A DNA stretch of 64,000 bases from Hoylesella buccalis ATCC 35310 (GTDB taxonomy: Bacteria; Bacteroidota; Bacteroidia; Bacteroidales; Bacteroidaceae): contig NZ_CP102287.1 of the NCBI RefSeq assembly GCF_025151385.1, positions 2,604,001 to 2,668,000 on the forward strand. The letters run 5' to 3'. The notes beneath the pieces were generated by a model that was not told where the DNA came from, did not search any database, and saw only the letters and a list, made by a program, of their open reading frames with translations. Position 1 is the first letter of the stretch. The number at the start of each line of letters is the position of its first letter. Of the stretch, positions 18,937 through 28,267 are shown in pieces. The position numbers were made by a program, and so were the translations under genes.

Positions 18937-18967
18937 TTTGTTTTCTGAAATGTTTAACCTATATTTG
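18937..18967 (+). promoter_or_regulatory. Promoter for HU gene
   Basis: A -33 TTTG (18937-18940), a 19 bp spacer and a -7 TATATTTG (18960-18967) give a leader of about 50 nt. Confidence 0.7.
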
Positions 18968-19022
18968 TGCACAGTTAAAAAGCACATTAATTTTTATTAA
19001 TCATTTTATAACCACAACAGTA

Positions 19023-19295
19023 ATGAATAAAACAGAATTAATCGACAAGATTGCTGAAGCTGCAGGCATCAGCAAGGTAGCTGCGAAGAAGGCTTTGGAT
19101 GCAACAACAGGTTCAATCAAGGAAGCTTTGAAGAAAGGTGACAAAGTACAGCTCATCGGCTTCGGTACTTTCAGTGTTTCTGAGCGTTCTGCTCGCGAAG
19201 GAATCAATCCTTTGACAAAACAGAAGATTAAAATCGCTGCCAAGAAGGTTGCTAAGTTCAAGGCTGGTGCCGAACTTGCAGACGTCCTCAACTAA
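19023..19295 (+). CDS. HU family DNA-binding protein
   Basis: The 90-residue protein matches HU length. The N-terminal helix-turn-helix dimerisation part (MNKTELIDKIAEAAGISKVAAKKAL) is followed by the conserved IGFGTFSVSERSAREGINPLT arm region (given in part) and a basic C-terminus (KIAAKKVAKFKAGAELADVL). HU bends and compacts DNA in the nucleoid. The short, strongly expressed type of gene has its own consensus promoter and a sharp terminator, so it is monocistronic. Which HU paralog (alpha- or beta-like) is not resolvable. Confidence 0.96.
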   Translation: MNKTELIDKIAEAAGISKVAAKKALDATTGSIKEALKKGDKVQLIGFGTFSVSERSAREGINPLTKQKIKIAAKKVAKFKAGAELADVLN

Positions 19296-19321
19296 TTTTT
19301 GTAGTTAAGACAAATAAAAAA

Positions 19322-19345
19322 GGTGATTTCCAATGTGAAATCACC
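19322..19345. terminator. Bidirectional terminator between HU and tRNA-Gln
   Basis: A 9-bp perfect stem (GGTGATTTC / GAAATCACC) with a 6-nt loop is flanked by A-run on the left and T-run on the right. It serves the plus-strand HU gene and the minus-strand tRNA-Gln. Confidence 0.85.
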
Positions 19346-19367
19346 TTTTTTATTTGCTTTACGTTTG

Positions 19368-19438
19368 TTGTCCTAAGCGGATTCGAACCACTACAAACAG
19401 AACCAAAACCTGTTGTGCTACCATTACACCATAGGACA
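19368..19438 (-). tRNA. tRNA-Gln(TTG)
   Basis: The acceptor TGTCCTA/TAGGACA is fully paired. The D stem is GTG/CAC and the anticodon stem ACAGG/TCTGT holds loop TTTTGGT (anticodon UUG). The T arm is AGTGG-TTCGAAT-CCGCT and the discriminator is A. CCA is not encoded. Confidence 0.95.
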
Positions 19439-19659
19439 AGCGTTTAAGCCGTCTCATCGCCTTTTGAAGCTTCCTAAAAAGCGTTAGTCGCTGAAAAGAC
19501 GGTGCAAAGGTAATCGTTTTTTAGTCTTCCGCCAAATTTTTACGTTGATATTTTTTTTGAGCGGTTTTCTTTCATACTGCGATTCCTTATGAACCCCACT
19601 AATATTAATTTAAAATTAAATGGGTTTTGGTTCCGAATTTTCTTGACAACCAACCTCTT

Positions 19660-19715
19660 CATATTTCGCGTATTTGGTAATCACTCCTCTCTTTGTCGCA
19701 AATACGCAAAATATG
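19660..19715. repeat. Inverted repeat built on CGCGTATTTG
   Basis: The left arm CATATTTCGCGTATTTG (19660-19676) and right arm CAAATACGCAAAATATG (19699-19715) pair over 17 bp with one mismatch, around a 22-nt spacer. TTTTCTTGACAACCAACC precedes it at about 19639, a word shared with the element at 52236. Confidence 0.75.
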
Positions 19716-19926
19716 AGCCACATTCCCATCTTCCTATATGGCAATGTGTTATGGTTTTCTTATGTTCTGGAGCATCCGTTTTTCTGGTTTTGACACGACA
19801 AAAGCATGCATATTCGAGTGCAATCAGTATGCATTTGTGATGCAAAGGCATGTAAATTGCGAATCAAAGTGATGCGTTTAATGGTGTAAGACCATTGCTT
19901 TTGTGGTAAAATCCGTTTTTTCTAAC

Positions 19927-19974
19927 TCAATCATCGCCTGTTTGCATCCTGCGTGCCTATTGAATTTTTCCAGA
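19927..19974. repeat. Dispersed intergenic repeat, TTTGCATCC-GCCTATTGA type (copy 2)
   Basis: This is the second copy of the element at 2273-2321. A loose similarity continues downstream (TTTCATAGTGCTGTTTTAAGG against TTTCTGAAGGCCGTTTTAGGG). Confidence 0.6.
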
Positions 19975-20180
19975 TTGAAAGTTTCATAGTGCTGTTTTAA
20001 GGCCGATTTTTTATGAAAAAACAGGACACTTTATTGTAGCTTTCTCTGGTTCTCGCAGGGGGATGAATTGTCACGCTCTGCTCTAATCAGCCAATCGAGC
20101 GGTCGGTAGGTGTAGGCTTTTGGAGGGCTAAGTGTGATTGCGCGTGAGACGACAAACAAGCAAATACCTATTTTTGGGTA

Positions 20181-20211
20181 TTGTCACAAAAAGACGAAAC
20201 GAGTACTTTTG
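20181..20211 (+). promoter_or_regulatory. Promoter for the six-gene surface operon
   Basis: A -33 TTG (20181-20183), a 20 bp spacer and a -7 TACTTTTG (20204-20211) are present. The transcription start near 20216 rules out upstream in-frame starts for the receptor and supports ATG 20279, with a leader of about 60 nt. Confidence 0.6.
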
Positions 20212-20278
20212 CAAAATAATTGGTAGTTATGGTCTTAAAAAAAAATGTTGTTTTCAGCAGTCCTATTCCATTTCTCTT

Positions 20279-23107
20279 ATGAAAAGATTGACCGTTTTTA
20301 TTTTTTTCATCAGTATCAGCGTGTTGTTGAGCCAGGCTTACGCACAGCCGGAAGGCTATAAGTTTGCAGGTAAGGTGACTGATGAGCATGGCCAGGCCAT
20401 CGAGTTGGCCTCGGTCAGCCTCAACAACAGCTTGGTGGCATTTACGAACAAGGACGGGCTGTTCGAGTTTCTCAACGTTCCGGCCGGTCGTTATGATTAT
20501 CGCATCACGTTCGTTGGGTACGAAACGGTCAGTGGAACGGTGGCGATAAGTGCCCATACCCCACAGCTCAAGGTGCAGATGCGTGAGTTGGGCTTGCAGC
20601 TCAAGACGGTAGAGGTTACCGCCCGACAGCAGGCAATGGGTTCGAAGTCGCTCATCGGGCAAGATGCCATCAGGCACATACAACCCAAGAGCGTGACCGA
20701 CATCCTGCAACTGGTGCCGGGAAATCTGATTGAGAATCCCACGCTGAACAAGTTGGCGCAAGCCCATATCCGCGAGATAGACGGTGACAGAAACAACGCG
20801 CTTGGTGCTCTTGTGGTGGTGGATGGCACGCCGGTAAGCAACGATGCCAATCTGCAAGTGTTGGGTACGGCCCGGTTCAGAGCTTCTTCGGGAGCGCAAG
20901 CTGACGGTATGAGCGACCAGACCACGGCCGGGCGGGGAGCCGACTTGCGTACGGTGAGTGCCGGCAATGTGGAGAGCGTGGAGGTGATTCGGGGCATTCC
21001 GTCAGTCGAATACGGCAACCTTACGTCGGGCATGCTCATCGTCAAGACCAAGATGGGGCATACGCCGTGGGAAGTGAAGGCGCAGGCTGACCCGTTTTCC
21101 AAGCTGCTTTATGTAGGAAAGGGCTTCAATTTGAAACGCGGAGGCGCAGTTAACTTCAGTGCAGACTGGAGCCAGTCGTGGGCTGATACGCGCAAACATA
21201 GCAATGGATACGACCGCCTGACGTTCACGGGAGGATATTCAAAGACCGCCGGGCGTAATACCTTTAGTATTAAAGGGGCTTTCTACAGCAACGTCAACAA
21301 TCGTAAAGACGACCCACAATACCGGGAAATGCAGCTCCGCTTCACCAACAAGAACATTGGAACGCGCCTGTCTGTATCCGGAAAATATCATGCGCGTAGT
21401 ACCTTTCTTTCGGCATTGTCGTACAATCTGTCGTTACAATATTCCAAAACCACCGACCAACACGACAATCTTGTATCCAATCCCGATGGTGTCATCACGG
21501 ATGTCCGCACGCCGGGCATCCATCCTGCCATCTTCAAGAACAAGAGTTATTTCTCCAAATACGAGATTCTTGGGGCACCACTTAATCTCTATGGTCAGGT
21601 TGTGGGCAACAAGTATCTGCAATTGGGAACCGCCAATTATACCAATGTAAAGCTGGGCGTGGAGTTTGTTCATAGTGCCAACCATGGCAAGGGCTTGCTG
21701 TTCGACATGCAAAATCCGCCTCAGTCAATGGGAACGCAGACCCTTCGACCCCGTGCTTTTAAGGATATTCCTGCGCTGAACACCCTGTCGGCATTCGTCA
21801 GTGACAAGCTGTCGTTGCAGGTTTTTCAGCGGCATCTGACGGTGGAAGGTGGCTTTCGGGTAAGCAACTTGTTCCTGAACAAGCGAAAGAGCGGCGGAAA
21901 GCGAGGAATGTTTGTTGCAGAGCCTCGACTGAATGCTTCGTATACGCTGTTGGACAAGACGTGTAATCCATGGATAGACGAACTCTCTTTGACGGGTGGT
22001 TATGGCATTTCCAACAAGATGCCCACCTTGATGTATCTCTACCCCGACAATGTTTATTATGACAACGTGTGCCTGAGTAAATACGGTGAGCGTGAGGAGG
22101 ACCGGTTGGCCCTGCTGCAGACAGATGTGATAGGGCAGGTTGGCAACCCCGACTTGATGCCTACGCATACTCAAAAATGGGAGTGTGGGCTTACTTTCCG
22201 AATCGGGAAGGTCAGAGGCTTTGTGACTTATTACAACGAGCGTCATCATCATGAGTTTGGATTTGAAAGCAGATTGTATTGGAATAGATACCCCAAATTC
22301 AGCCTGCCGGTGGAGGCTGCCCTCCCGAAATATCATGAAGAGACAGGGGATGTGAGCTATCTGTACAATGGTGTACGTATGATGGCCGGCAAAACTGAGC
22401 AGGTGGATATGTCTACTTGGAGCCGACCGACCAACAATACATGGTCGCACAAGCATGGAATAGAATATGGCATAGACCTGGGTTCGCTCAGTCTTTTGCG
22501 TACATCCTTGAGCATCAACGGCGCTTGGTTCCATACGGAGCGCACCGATGAGAAAGACCAGCTTAGGTATGTTGATTACAACTACGACTATGTTCCAGTC
22601 ATGCCAAACGGTTCAGGGTACATCCGGGACCGCGTCAACTCTACCTTCCGCTTCGTTACCCATGTGCCGGCTGTCAAAATGATCTTCACCACGGCCGTGC
22701 AAGTGGTGTGGTATGAAAGCGAAAGGGCGGTATATAAACAGCCGGATGGCAAGAGTCGCTATCATCAGTTCACTTATGAGGGGCGTGAATATCTGGGTGT
22801 CTCGCCTATAGGATATTACACGCGGGACGGCCATTACTATCCCTGGTCGGCCGATGCAGAGCGCGATGTCGTGCGTCAACGCATGATGGGACGTTATTAT
22901 CTATACGACTTTGAGAAAGATGTAACGCATCCATGGGTGTTGTTGAGCCTGCGGTTTACAAAAGAAATAGGCAAGGTGGCCGAACTTTCATTCACGGCCA
23001 ACAACTTTCCTAATGTGTCACGATGGCACACCAATCCTCACAGTCTGTCACGAACACAGTTGTACCCTGCTCCTTATTTTGGTGCGGAAGTGAAAATCAA
23101 ATTATAA
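20279..23107 (+). CDS. TonB-dependent outer-membrane receptor
   Basis: The 942-residue protein has a signal peptide (MKRLTVFIFFISISVLLSQAYAQ) and a CarboxypepD_reg-like beta domain (about 30-110, FAGKVTDEHGQAIELASVSL). The plug domain (about 125-260) contains VESVEVIRGIPSVEYGNLTSG, and a beta-barrel runs to the C-terminus (PAPYFGAEVKIKL). TonB-dependent receptors import ligands too large for porins, such as heme, siderophores, vitamins or glycans. No SusD partner follows, so a glycan-type SusC role is unlikely. The downstream HmuY-like lipoprotein and two proteases point to a host-protein or heme ligand, which is inference. The start is set by the promoter at 20181-20211. DUF4876 begins 25 nt downstream. 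Confidence 0.93.
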   Translation: MKRLTVFIFFISISVLLSQAYAQPEGYKFAGKVTDEHGQAIELASVSLNNSLVAFTNKDGLFEFLNVPAGRYDYRITFVGYETVSGTVAISAHTPQLKVQMRELGLQLKTVEVTARQQAMGSKSLIGQDAIRHIQPKSVTDILQLVPGNLIENPTLNKLAQAHIREIDGDRNNALGALVVVDGTPVSNDANLQVLGTARFRASSGAQADGMSDQTTAGRGADLRTVSAGNVESVEVIRGIPSVEYGNLTSGMLIVKTKMGHTPWEVKAQADPFSKLLYVGKGFNLKRGGAVNFSADWSQSWADTRKHSNGYDRLTFTGGYSKTAGRNTFSIKGAFYSNVNNRKDDPQYREMQLRFTNKNIGTRLSVSGKYHARSTFLSALSYNLSLQYSKTTDQHDNLVSNPDGVITDVRTPGIHPAIFKNKSYFSKYEILGAPLNLYGQVVGNKYLQLGTANYTNVKLGVEFVHSANHGKGLLFDMQNPPQSMGTQTLRPRAFKDIPALNTLSAFVSDKLSLQVFQRHLTVEGGFRVSNLFLNKRKSGGKRGMFVAEPRLNASYTLLDKTCNPWIDELSLTGGYGISNKMPTLMYLYPDNVYYDNVCLSKYGEREEDRLALLQTDVIGQVGNPDLMPTHTQKWECGLTFRIGKVRGFVTYYNERHHHEFGFESRLYWNRYPKFSLPVEAALPKYHEETGDVSYLYNGVRMMAGKTEQVDMSTWSRPTNNTWSHKHGIEYGIDLGSLSLLRTSLSINGAWFHTERTDEKDQLRYVDYNYDYVPVMPNGSGYIRDRVNSTFRFVTHVPAVKMIFTTAVQVVWYESERAVYKQPDGKSRYHQFTYEGREYLGVSPIGYYTRDGHYYPWSADAERDVVRQRMMGRYYLYDFEKDVTHPWVLLSLRFTKEIGKVAELSFTANNFPNVSRWHTNPHSLSRTQLYPAPYFGAEVKIKL

Positions 23108-23132
23108 AAAACAATTTAAATCAGTAATAAGT

Positions 23133-24338
23133 ATGAACAAATGTATTGGGAAAATGGTCTCGGCTCTGTTGCTGCTGACCGCTGTTTTAGGCTTCGTTTC
23201 TTGTAATAAAAACGATGAGCCGAGTATTGCGAACTACGAGTTGACGCTGTCTTATCAACTTCCTGACGGATTGAAGGCAGACGATATCAGCGATGCCAAG
23301 CTGGTATTGACAAAGGAAACGAAAGAGGATACCCTGGTGTTGAGGGATATGAAGGACTTATCGACAACGCTTCCGCAGGGACAGTACAACTTGCTGCTCA
23401 CGGCAAAGGTCAAGGATGAGGCCAATGCTTACCTCACAGGGACGCTCTCAGTAGACCTCTATGCGAACAAAAAAGCCACTATTGAGCTGCAAAAGGTGCG
23501 CAAGTCGACGCTCATCTTCAAGGAAATCTATACCACAGGAGGCAAAAAGGGCTATGTGTTGGATAACTATTTTGAGATTGTGAACAACTCTGATGAGGTG
23601 CAATATCTAGACGGTGTTATCCTAATGACTAATCCTGGAGGACAAAAGAAGGAGCAGAACGTTTGGCAAGCCAACGGCTACAAGGACCGCTATGCTTGTG
23701 GACAAGGTACCGTTATCGCCTTCCCCGTAGGTAAGGATGGTAAGTCGATTGCCCTCAAGCCTGGCGAAAGCACCGTGATTGCCAGTGATGCAGTGGACCA
23801 TGGCAAGATGGCTCCGGAGGGAAACCATTGCCCAGATCTGTCGAAAGCACAGTGGGAGGTATATATTGACAATGTAAAAGGTGAGGTGGATTATCCCGCT
23901 CCCAACATGGATATCATCTTCCAGAACAATAAAAACATGAAGGCCTTTGGCTTAGGCTTCTTCAATGGTGGCTACATCTTGGCCAAACTGCCTGCCGGCA
24001 TCACCCCTAAGCAGTTTGCTGCCGACCAGAATAATTTAAAGACTACGCCAGGAACCAAGTCAAAGATGCAATACTTACTGATGCCAAACAAGTATGTGCT
24101 GGATGCTGTGGATATGTCTAAATCCGATGCAGAGACATATTTTCCACAATTCTTGCCTGTTGACGATGCCAAAGCCGTCAAGGCCAGCAAGGCTTGGGAG
24201 GGCAAATGCTTGCGTCGCAAGGTGGAAAAAGTGGTGAACGGGCGTGCTTATTTCAAGGACACCAATAATTCATCGGTCGACTTCCTCAACAACCAGCCAC
24301 TTCAGCCGGGGCGTGTTTTCACGGAGGTTGATAAATAA
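23133..24338 (+). CDS. DUF4876-type surface lipoprotein
   Basis: The 401-residue protein has a lipoprotein signal peptide (lipobox FVSC, lipidated Cys at about residue 24, then NKNDEPS). The first 120 residues resemble a prealbumin-like beta domain (YELTLSYQLPDGLKADDISDAKLVL, partial). The remainder resembles a DUF4876 region with IFKEIYTTGGKKG and DNYFEIVNNSDE, reminiscent of lamin-tail-like beta sandwiches. The second residues after the lipidated Cys are Asn-Lys-Asn-Asp-Glu, an acidic pattern compatible with surface export signals in Bacteroidota. It lies second in the operon and is probably the receptor's surface partner. No biochemical function is known to me. Confidence 0.82.
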   Translation: MNKCIGKMVSALLLLTAVLGFVSCNKNDEPSIANYELTLSYQLPDGLKADDISDAKLVLTKETKEDTLVLRDMKDLSTTLPQGQYNLLLTAKVKDEANAYLTGTLSVDLYANKKATIELQKVRKSTLIFKEIYTTGGKKGYVLDNYFEIVNNSDEVQYLDGVILMTNPGGQKKEQNVWQANGYKDRYACGQGTVIAFPVGKDGKSIALKPGESTVIASDAVDHGKMAPEGNHCPDLSKAQWEVYIDNVKGEVDYPAPNMDIIFQNNKNMKAFGLGFFNGGYILAKLPAGITPKQFAADQNNLKTTPGTKSKMQYLLMPNKYVLDAVDMSKSDAETYFPQFLPVDDAKAVKASKAWEGKCLRRKVEKVVNGRAYFKDTNNSSVDFLNNQPLQPGRVFTEVDK

Positions 24339-24361
24339 TCCAATTCATTCAGCTATCATTT

Positions 24362-24396
24362 CCGCTGTCAAGACCATCGTCGTGAGGTCTTGGCGG
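24362..24396 (+). promoter_or_regulatory. Intercistronic hairpin upstream of DUF6850 gene
   Basis: CCGC-n3-CAAGACC (24362-24375) pairs with GGTCTTG-GCGG (24386-24396) around a 10-nt loop, without a T-run. It may be a processing or stability element within the operon mRNA rather than a terminator. Confidence 0.5.
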
Positions 24397-24418
24397 TGGA
24401 ACCTTTATTCAGTCATTT

Positions 24419-26005
24419 ATGATACATGTTCCATCCATTCGCGTCTTGTGCTGCCTGTCTTGCATGTTGTTCGTGCAGGCTGTTGTTGCGCAAACCGTCT
24501 TTATCCATACCGATGACCCATGGCATGAGGACCATCTGAACGAGTTGACGAATGTCAGATATTCCGGCAATAACCCCATTCGTATCGCCTATAATCAGCG
24601 GTCTACGGCAGGAACAGCGAGGGTAGCCTATGACGAACATAATGGATCGTTCAAGGCTGTGGATGCTGCCAAAAGGCAACGGCAGCTGGATGTGTATGTC
24701 GGGGGACTCAAAGATTTGAATCAGGTCAAGCTTAGTGGATATCTGCAATATCAAAACAGGCAGGAGACAGACCGTCGATGGAACTCGTCATTCTATCTCA
24801 TGCCGGACAATCCCTTTGTGTTGGGCGATTCTGTTTGGAGCGAACCTTCCTCTGAAGTGTTCCGTATGAGTGCCGAGTTGGCATGGCAATGTTCCAAAAA
24901 ATGGTTGTTGGGAGCCGGTGTCGGTTTGATGATGGGCAGCTCTTCCGACCAGGATGACCCTCGCCCCAAGACGCTTTCATCCTCCTTCCCCGTTTTGCTT
25001 GGTGCCGAATGTCAACTAAACGCAGCCTGGCACTTGGGCGTATCGGTAGGTATGGAAATGGTTCGTACAAACATAAACTATACGGTTGTCAATCCGCTTA
25101 ACAACCATCGTTTCTTTCTCATGAAAGGACTTGGCGAATATTTCAGGCGGTCTACAGCCAGCAATCCTGGCTATCAACGCAAATATGACGGTCAAACAGC
25201 ACAAGTAGGTGCCCAACTTGCCTATACGCCCACGGCCTCTCGATGGAGCAGTTTCACAGAGATAGCGTTCTCACGGGGTTATGAAAACGCAGTAGACGGT
25301 GGTGAGGCTTACGTCTTCAAAGGTGGAGATTATCAGTTTTCAAGCCTGAAAGGACAAGCTCGGCTTATCTTTCATTCTGGACGCAGCACGACTCATCAGC
25401 TTTTAGTACATGCACGTTGGCATCAGGGAGATGGCTATTGGTACGACCAGAAGGCAGTAACAGACATCGAACATGGCAACCGAACCGATTACAAGGTATT
25501 GGGAAAGGCGCGCGTACACCAAGATTATCGGTTGTCAACCGACTTGGGTTATCGGTTGGACATGCCATTTTTTGTGGAAGGCAAGATAGGAACAACGCAG
25601 ACATGGATTAAACATGCCAGTGATTTAGGGACACAAAAACAGGCGTGGATGCTTGCTTTCATGCAGGCAACAGTGGGTACAAGCGTGCAATGGAGGCATT
25701 ATACGCTCAACACTTCAGTCCATGGAGGGTACTATCTCCCATTGTCAGAACGCCAATTTGTATCAGCATCTGAAGAAACGGGTAACATCACCGACCGCTA
25801 TGTCGCTCCTCAATTTGAGTATTTGAGTGCGAAGCGTGTGCGCATGGGCGGCATGTTGGACGTGCAGCGTTCCCTGAAACGGATGAATGTTGGAATGAAC
25901 ATCAAGGTAGATGCATGGCTTCATGCGGACGCCGCCGCATTCGCTCGTGCGCTTAGGCATACGTCGCGGGTGGGTATCTGTGCCGGTCTTTACATGCAAT
26001 TTTGA
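24419..26005 (+). CDS. DUF6850-type outer-membrane beta-barrel protein
   Basis: The 528-residue protein has a signal peptide (IRVLCCLSCMLFVQAVVAQ) and then mostly amphipathic beta strands with aromatic belts, ending in an outer-membrane C-terminus (VGICAGLYMQF, terminal Phe). It resembles the DUF6850 barrel family, whose genes I recall next to DUF4876 and TonB receptors in Bacteroidota. It has no plug domain or TonB box, so it is not a second active transporter of that class. It could be an anchoring or export partner for the two proteases encoded next, which is inference from position only. The gap to the gene before is 80 bp and holds a hairpin. Confidence 0.8.
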   Translation: MIHVPSIRVLCCLSCMLFVQAVVAQTVFIHTDDPWHEDHLNELTNVRYSGNNPIRIAYNQRSTAGTARVAYDEHNGSFKAVDAAKRQRQLDVYVGGLKDLNQVKLSGYLQYQNRQETDRRWNSSFYLMPDNPFVLGDSVWSEPSSEVFRMSAELAWQCSKKWLLGAGVGLMMGSSSDQDDPRPKTLSSSFPVLLGAECQLNAAWHLGVSVGMEMVRTNINYTVVNPLNNHRFFLMKGLGEYFRRSTASNPGYQRKYDGQTAQVGAQLAYTPTASRWSSFTEIAFSRGYENAVDGGEAYVFKGGDYQFSSLKGQARLIFHSGRSTTHQLLVHARWHQGDGYWYDQKAVTDIEHGNRTDYKVLGKARVHQDYRLSTDLGYRLDMPFFVEGKIGTTQTWIKHASDLGTQKQAWMLAFMQATVGTSVQWRHYTLNTSVHGGYYLPLSERQFVSASEETGNITDRYVAPQFEYLSAKRVRMGGMLDVQRSLKRMNVGMNIKVDAWLHADAAAFARALRHTSRVGICAGLYMQF

Positions 26006-26098
26006 CATGTTGAAATCCAAGAAGACTGAATGAGCGTGCGTAAGGCAACCATCAAAAAACGCCTAATGAATACTTTTTTACATCTAAAAAACATTGAA

Positions 26099-28267
26099 AT
26101 GAAACGAATCATCATCATATCGCTCTGCCTGCTTGTGTTGGTAGGGCATGGTATGGCCAAGAGTGGATTTGCCATTGTGGTTGATACTAAAAGTTACCAA
26201 TATGCCCAAGCTGAGTTGAAGGCTTATGCTCAGGCTGTAGAACAAGTCAATGAACTCAAGGTTTATACGGTTGTTGACCGTTGGGGGATACCCGATTCTA
26301 TCCGTACCGCACTTCAAAAGCTCTATTATCAGAAGCGTGACCCTATTGTAGGAGCCGTCTTCGTGGGTGACATTCCTGTGCCTATGATACGCGACGCACA
26401 GCATCTCACCTCTGCCTTTAAGATGAATCAAACCAACTCAAGACAGGAGTCGTCGGTTCCTTCAGACCGCTATTATGACGACTTCTCCTTGCAATTCAAG
26501 TCTGTGGGGCATGATGAGGGTACGCCTTATTATTACTATTCACTCACAGCAAGGGGCTCTCAACGCCTGCAACCCAACATTTACACGGGAAGAATACGAC
26601 CTACCGACGTTGGTGGAATCAGTAGATATGCCAAGCTAAAGGCCTATCTTCAGAAGCTGGTTGCACTCAAACGGACGAACAGAAAGCTGAACAACATGTT
26701 CTATTTTGATGGACATGGATACATCTCAGCTTCCAAAGATGCCCGAATAGACGAGAAAATATCTTATTTCGAGCATTTTCCACAGCTCAAACGGCGCACC
26801 CATCAAGTTGGTTATATTTCTCACGACGATGTCAATCCCGTGAAGGAGCGACTGATGAGCGAGCTCATGCGCAAGGATATGGATCTTGCCATGCTGCACC
26901 ATCACGGTTCTTTTGATGCCCAATACCTCAACAATCTGATTTTGCCCAACACGGTAGCCAGTGCCAAGACCTTCATCATGCGCAATCTCAGGGAGCATAT
27001 TTATCACGCGAAGCAGCGCAATAAGAATGCCGACTCATTGTCTACCGCCCTATTGAAGAAGTTTGACCTGCCCGACTCGTGGGTTCTGCATGCGCAGAGT
27101 GACTCGCTGGCTCGCCTGGACTCCATCTATGAGGCCGCTGCCGACCTGCATCTTGAAGACTTCCGCGCATACCAGTTCACTCCCAACACGCCTGTCGTGG
27201 TGATTGATGCCTGCTTCTGTGGGTCGTTTCATCTGAATGATTGCATCGCCAACGAGTATGTCTTCCAGCCTGGAAACACCGTGGTGTGTATCGCAAACAG
27301 CGTCAATGCGCTGCAAGACAAATGGGCAGACAAACTTATTGGACTGATCGCGGATGGCGGTTGCGTGGGTGATGTCGTGAAGTACGCCCATTACTTGGAG
27401 CTGCATGTCATTGGAGACCCCACCTTTAAGTTCGCCACTGAGGGCAAGGCCGTGGACGTAGACCGGTTGGTGAGCGATAACAAAGAGGGCGCATGGCGCA
27501 AACTACTCAAGTCAGACCAGCCAGAACGCCAGTGCTTAGCTATGGAGGCTCTTTGTCAGCTCAAGGCGATGTCATCGGCCGAATTATTGAATATCTACCG
27601 CAATTCGCCCTCTTATATCGTCAGAATGCAAGCCTTTTCACTCATTTGCGATTACAAAGACGACAATTTCATCAAGTTGTTGCAGCTGGCTGCCAACGAC
27701 AGTTACGAATTGTTGCAGCGTTGTGCCGTGGTGATGATGGGCAAGAGTGGTGACGAACGGCTCATTCCGCAGCTCATCAGCATTGCCATTGCCAATGCCA
27801 CGTCAGCCCGAATCAATTTCGATGCGATCAACTCATTGACCGTATTCCCCAAGAGTCAGCTCCTGAAGGAGTTCGCACTTCAGTTTGACCGACCTGAAGT
27901 GTGCTACATACATAAGGACTCTGTCCGTACGTTGATATACAATGCCATCGATCATGCTTCAGAACGCTGGGTTGAGGACACGCGTAAGATTTTGGATCCT
28001 ACCGTCCCCGTAAAGAAAAAGCTGCAGCGGATACGCTTCACGCGCAATTATATGATTCATGCCATGATTCCGGATTTGTTGCGCTATCTCGAGCAAGAGA
28101 AGAATGAGCAGGTTGAGATAGCTTTGCTGGAGGCCATGGGTTGGCGTACACATTCTTGTCAGCGTCCACTTATCTCGGCTGCATGCCAGCGCATCATCAA
28201 TGGCAACGGTTATACGCAAGCTGTAAAAGACGAGGCGCTGAAAACGTATAAACGGATTAATGAATAA
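26099..28267 (+). CDS. Gingipain-like (C25) cysteine peptidase with helical-repeat C-terminus
   Basis: The 722-residue protein has a signal peptide (MKRIIIISLCLLVLVGHGMA). The body resembles clan CD family C25. Early strands read FAIVVDTKSY and VGAVFVGDIPVPMI. A catalytic-His-like LHHHGSFDAQ lies at 267-270, and the catalytic-Cys segment VVVIDACFCGSFH has Cys at 372 and 374. A C25-typical HVIGDPTFKF ends the domain near 445. Residues about 475-720 are alpha-helical and HEAT-like (DDNFIKLLQLAANDSYELLQRCAVVMM, partial). Classic gingipains have a long propeptide, an adhesin region and a type IX secretion CTD; none is seen here. The ATG at 26099 gives the signal peptide; upstream in-frame ATGs (26030, 26066) do not. 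The gene overlaps the next by 8 nt. Confidence 0.83.
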   Translation: MKRIIIISLCLLVLVGHGMAKSGFAIVVDTKSYQYAQAELKAYAQAVEQVNELKVYTVVDRWGIPDSIRTALQKLYYQKRDPIVGAVFVGDIPVPMIRDAQHLTSAFKMNQTNSRQESSVPSDRYYDDFSLQFKSVGHDEGTPYYYYSLTARGSQRLQPNIYTGRIRPTDVGGISRYAKLKAYLQKLVALKRTNRKLNNMFYFDGHGYISASKDARIDEKISYFEHFPQLKRRTHQVGYISHDDVNPVKERLMSELMRKDMDLAMLHHHGSFDAQYLNNLILPNTVASAKTFIMRNLREHIYHAKQRNKNADSLSTALLKKFDLPDSWVLHAQSDSLARLDSIYEAAADLHLEDFRAYQFTPNTPVVVIDACFCGSFHLNDCIANEYVFQPGNTVVCIANSVNALQDKWADKLIGLIADGGCVGDVVKYAHYLELHVIGDPTFKFATEGKAVDVDRLVSDNKEGAWRKLLKSDQPERQCLAMEALCQLKAMSSAELLNIYRNSPSYIVRMQAFSLICDYKDDNFIKLLQLAANDSYELLQRCAVVMMGKSGDERLIPQLISIAIANATSARINFDAINSLTVFPKSQLLKEFALQFDRPEVCYIHKDSVRTLIYNAIDHASERWVEDTRKILDPTVPVKKKLQRIRFTRNYMIHAMIPDLLRYLEQEKNEQVEIALLEAMGWRTHSCQRPLISAACQRIINGNGYTQAVKDEALKTYKRINE

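Larger units (their letters stand above)
19439..20180. other. Gene-free stretch carrying dispersed repeats
   Basis: About 740 bp lack a credible gene. They hold an inverted repeat (19660-19715) with similarity to 39702-39746 and 52238-52312. A GCATTGCTTTTG-like word (about 19890-19905) and the TTTGCATCC repeat copy 2 (19927-19974) follow. The stretch separates HU/tRNA-Gln from the six-gene surface operon. Confidence 0.5.
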
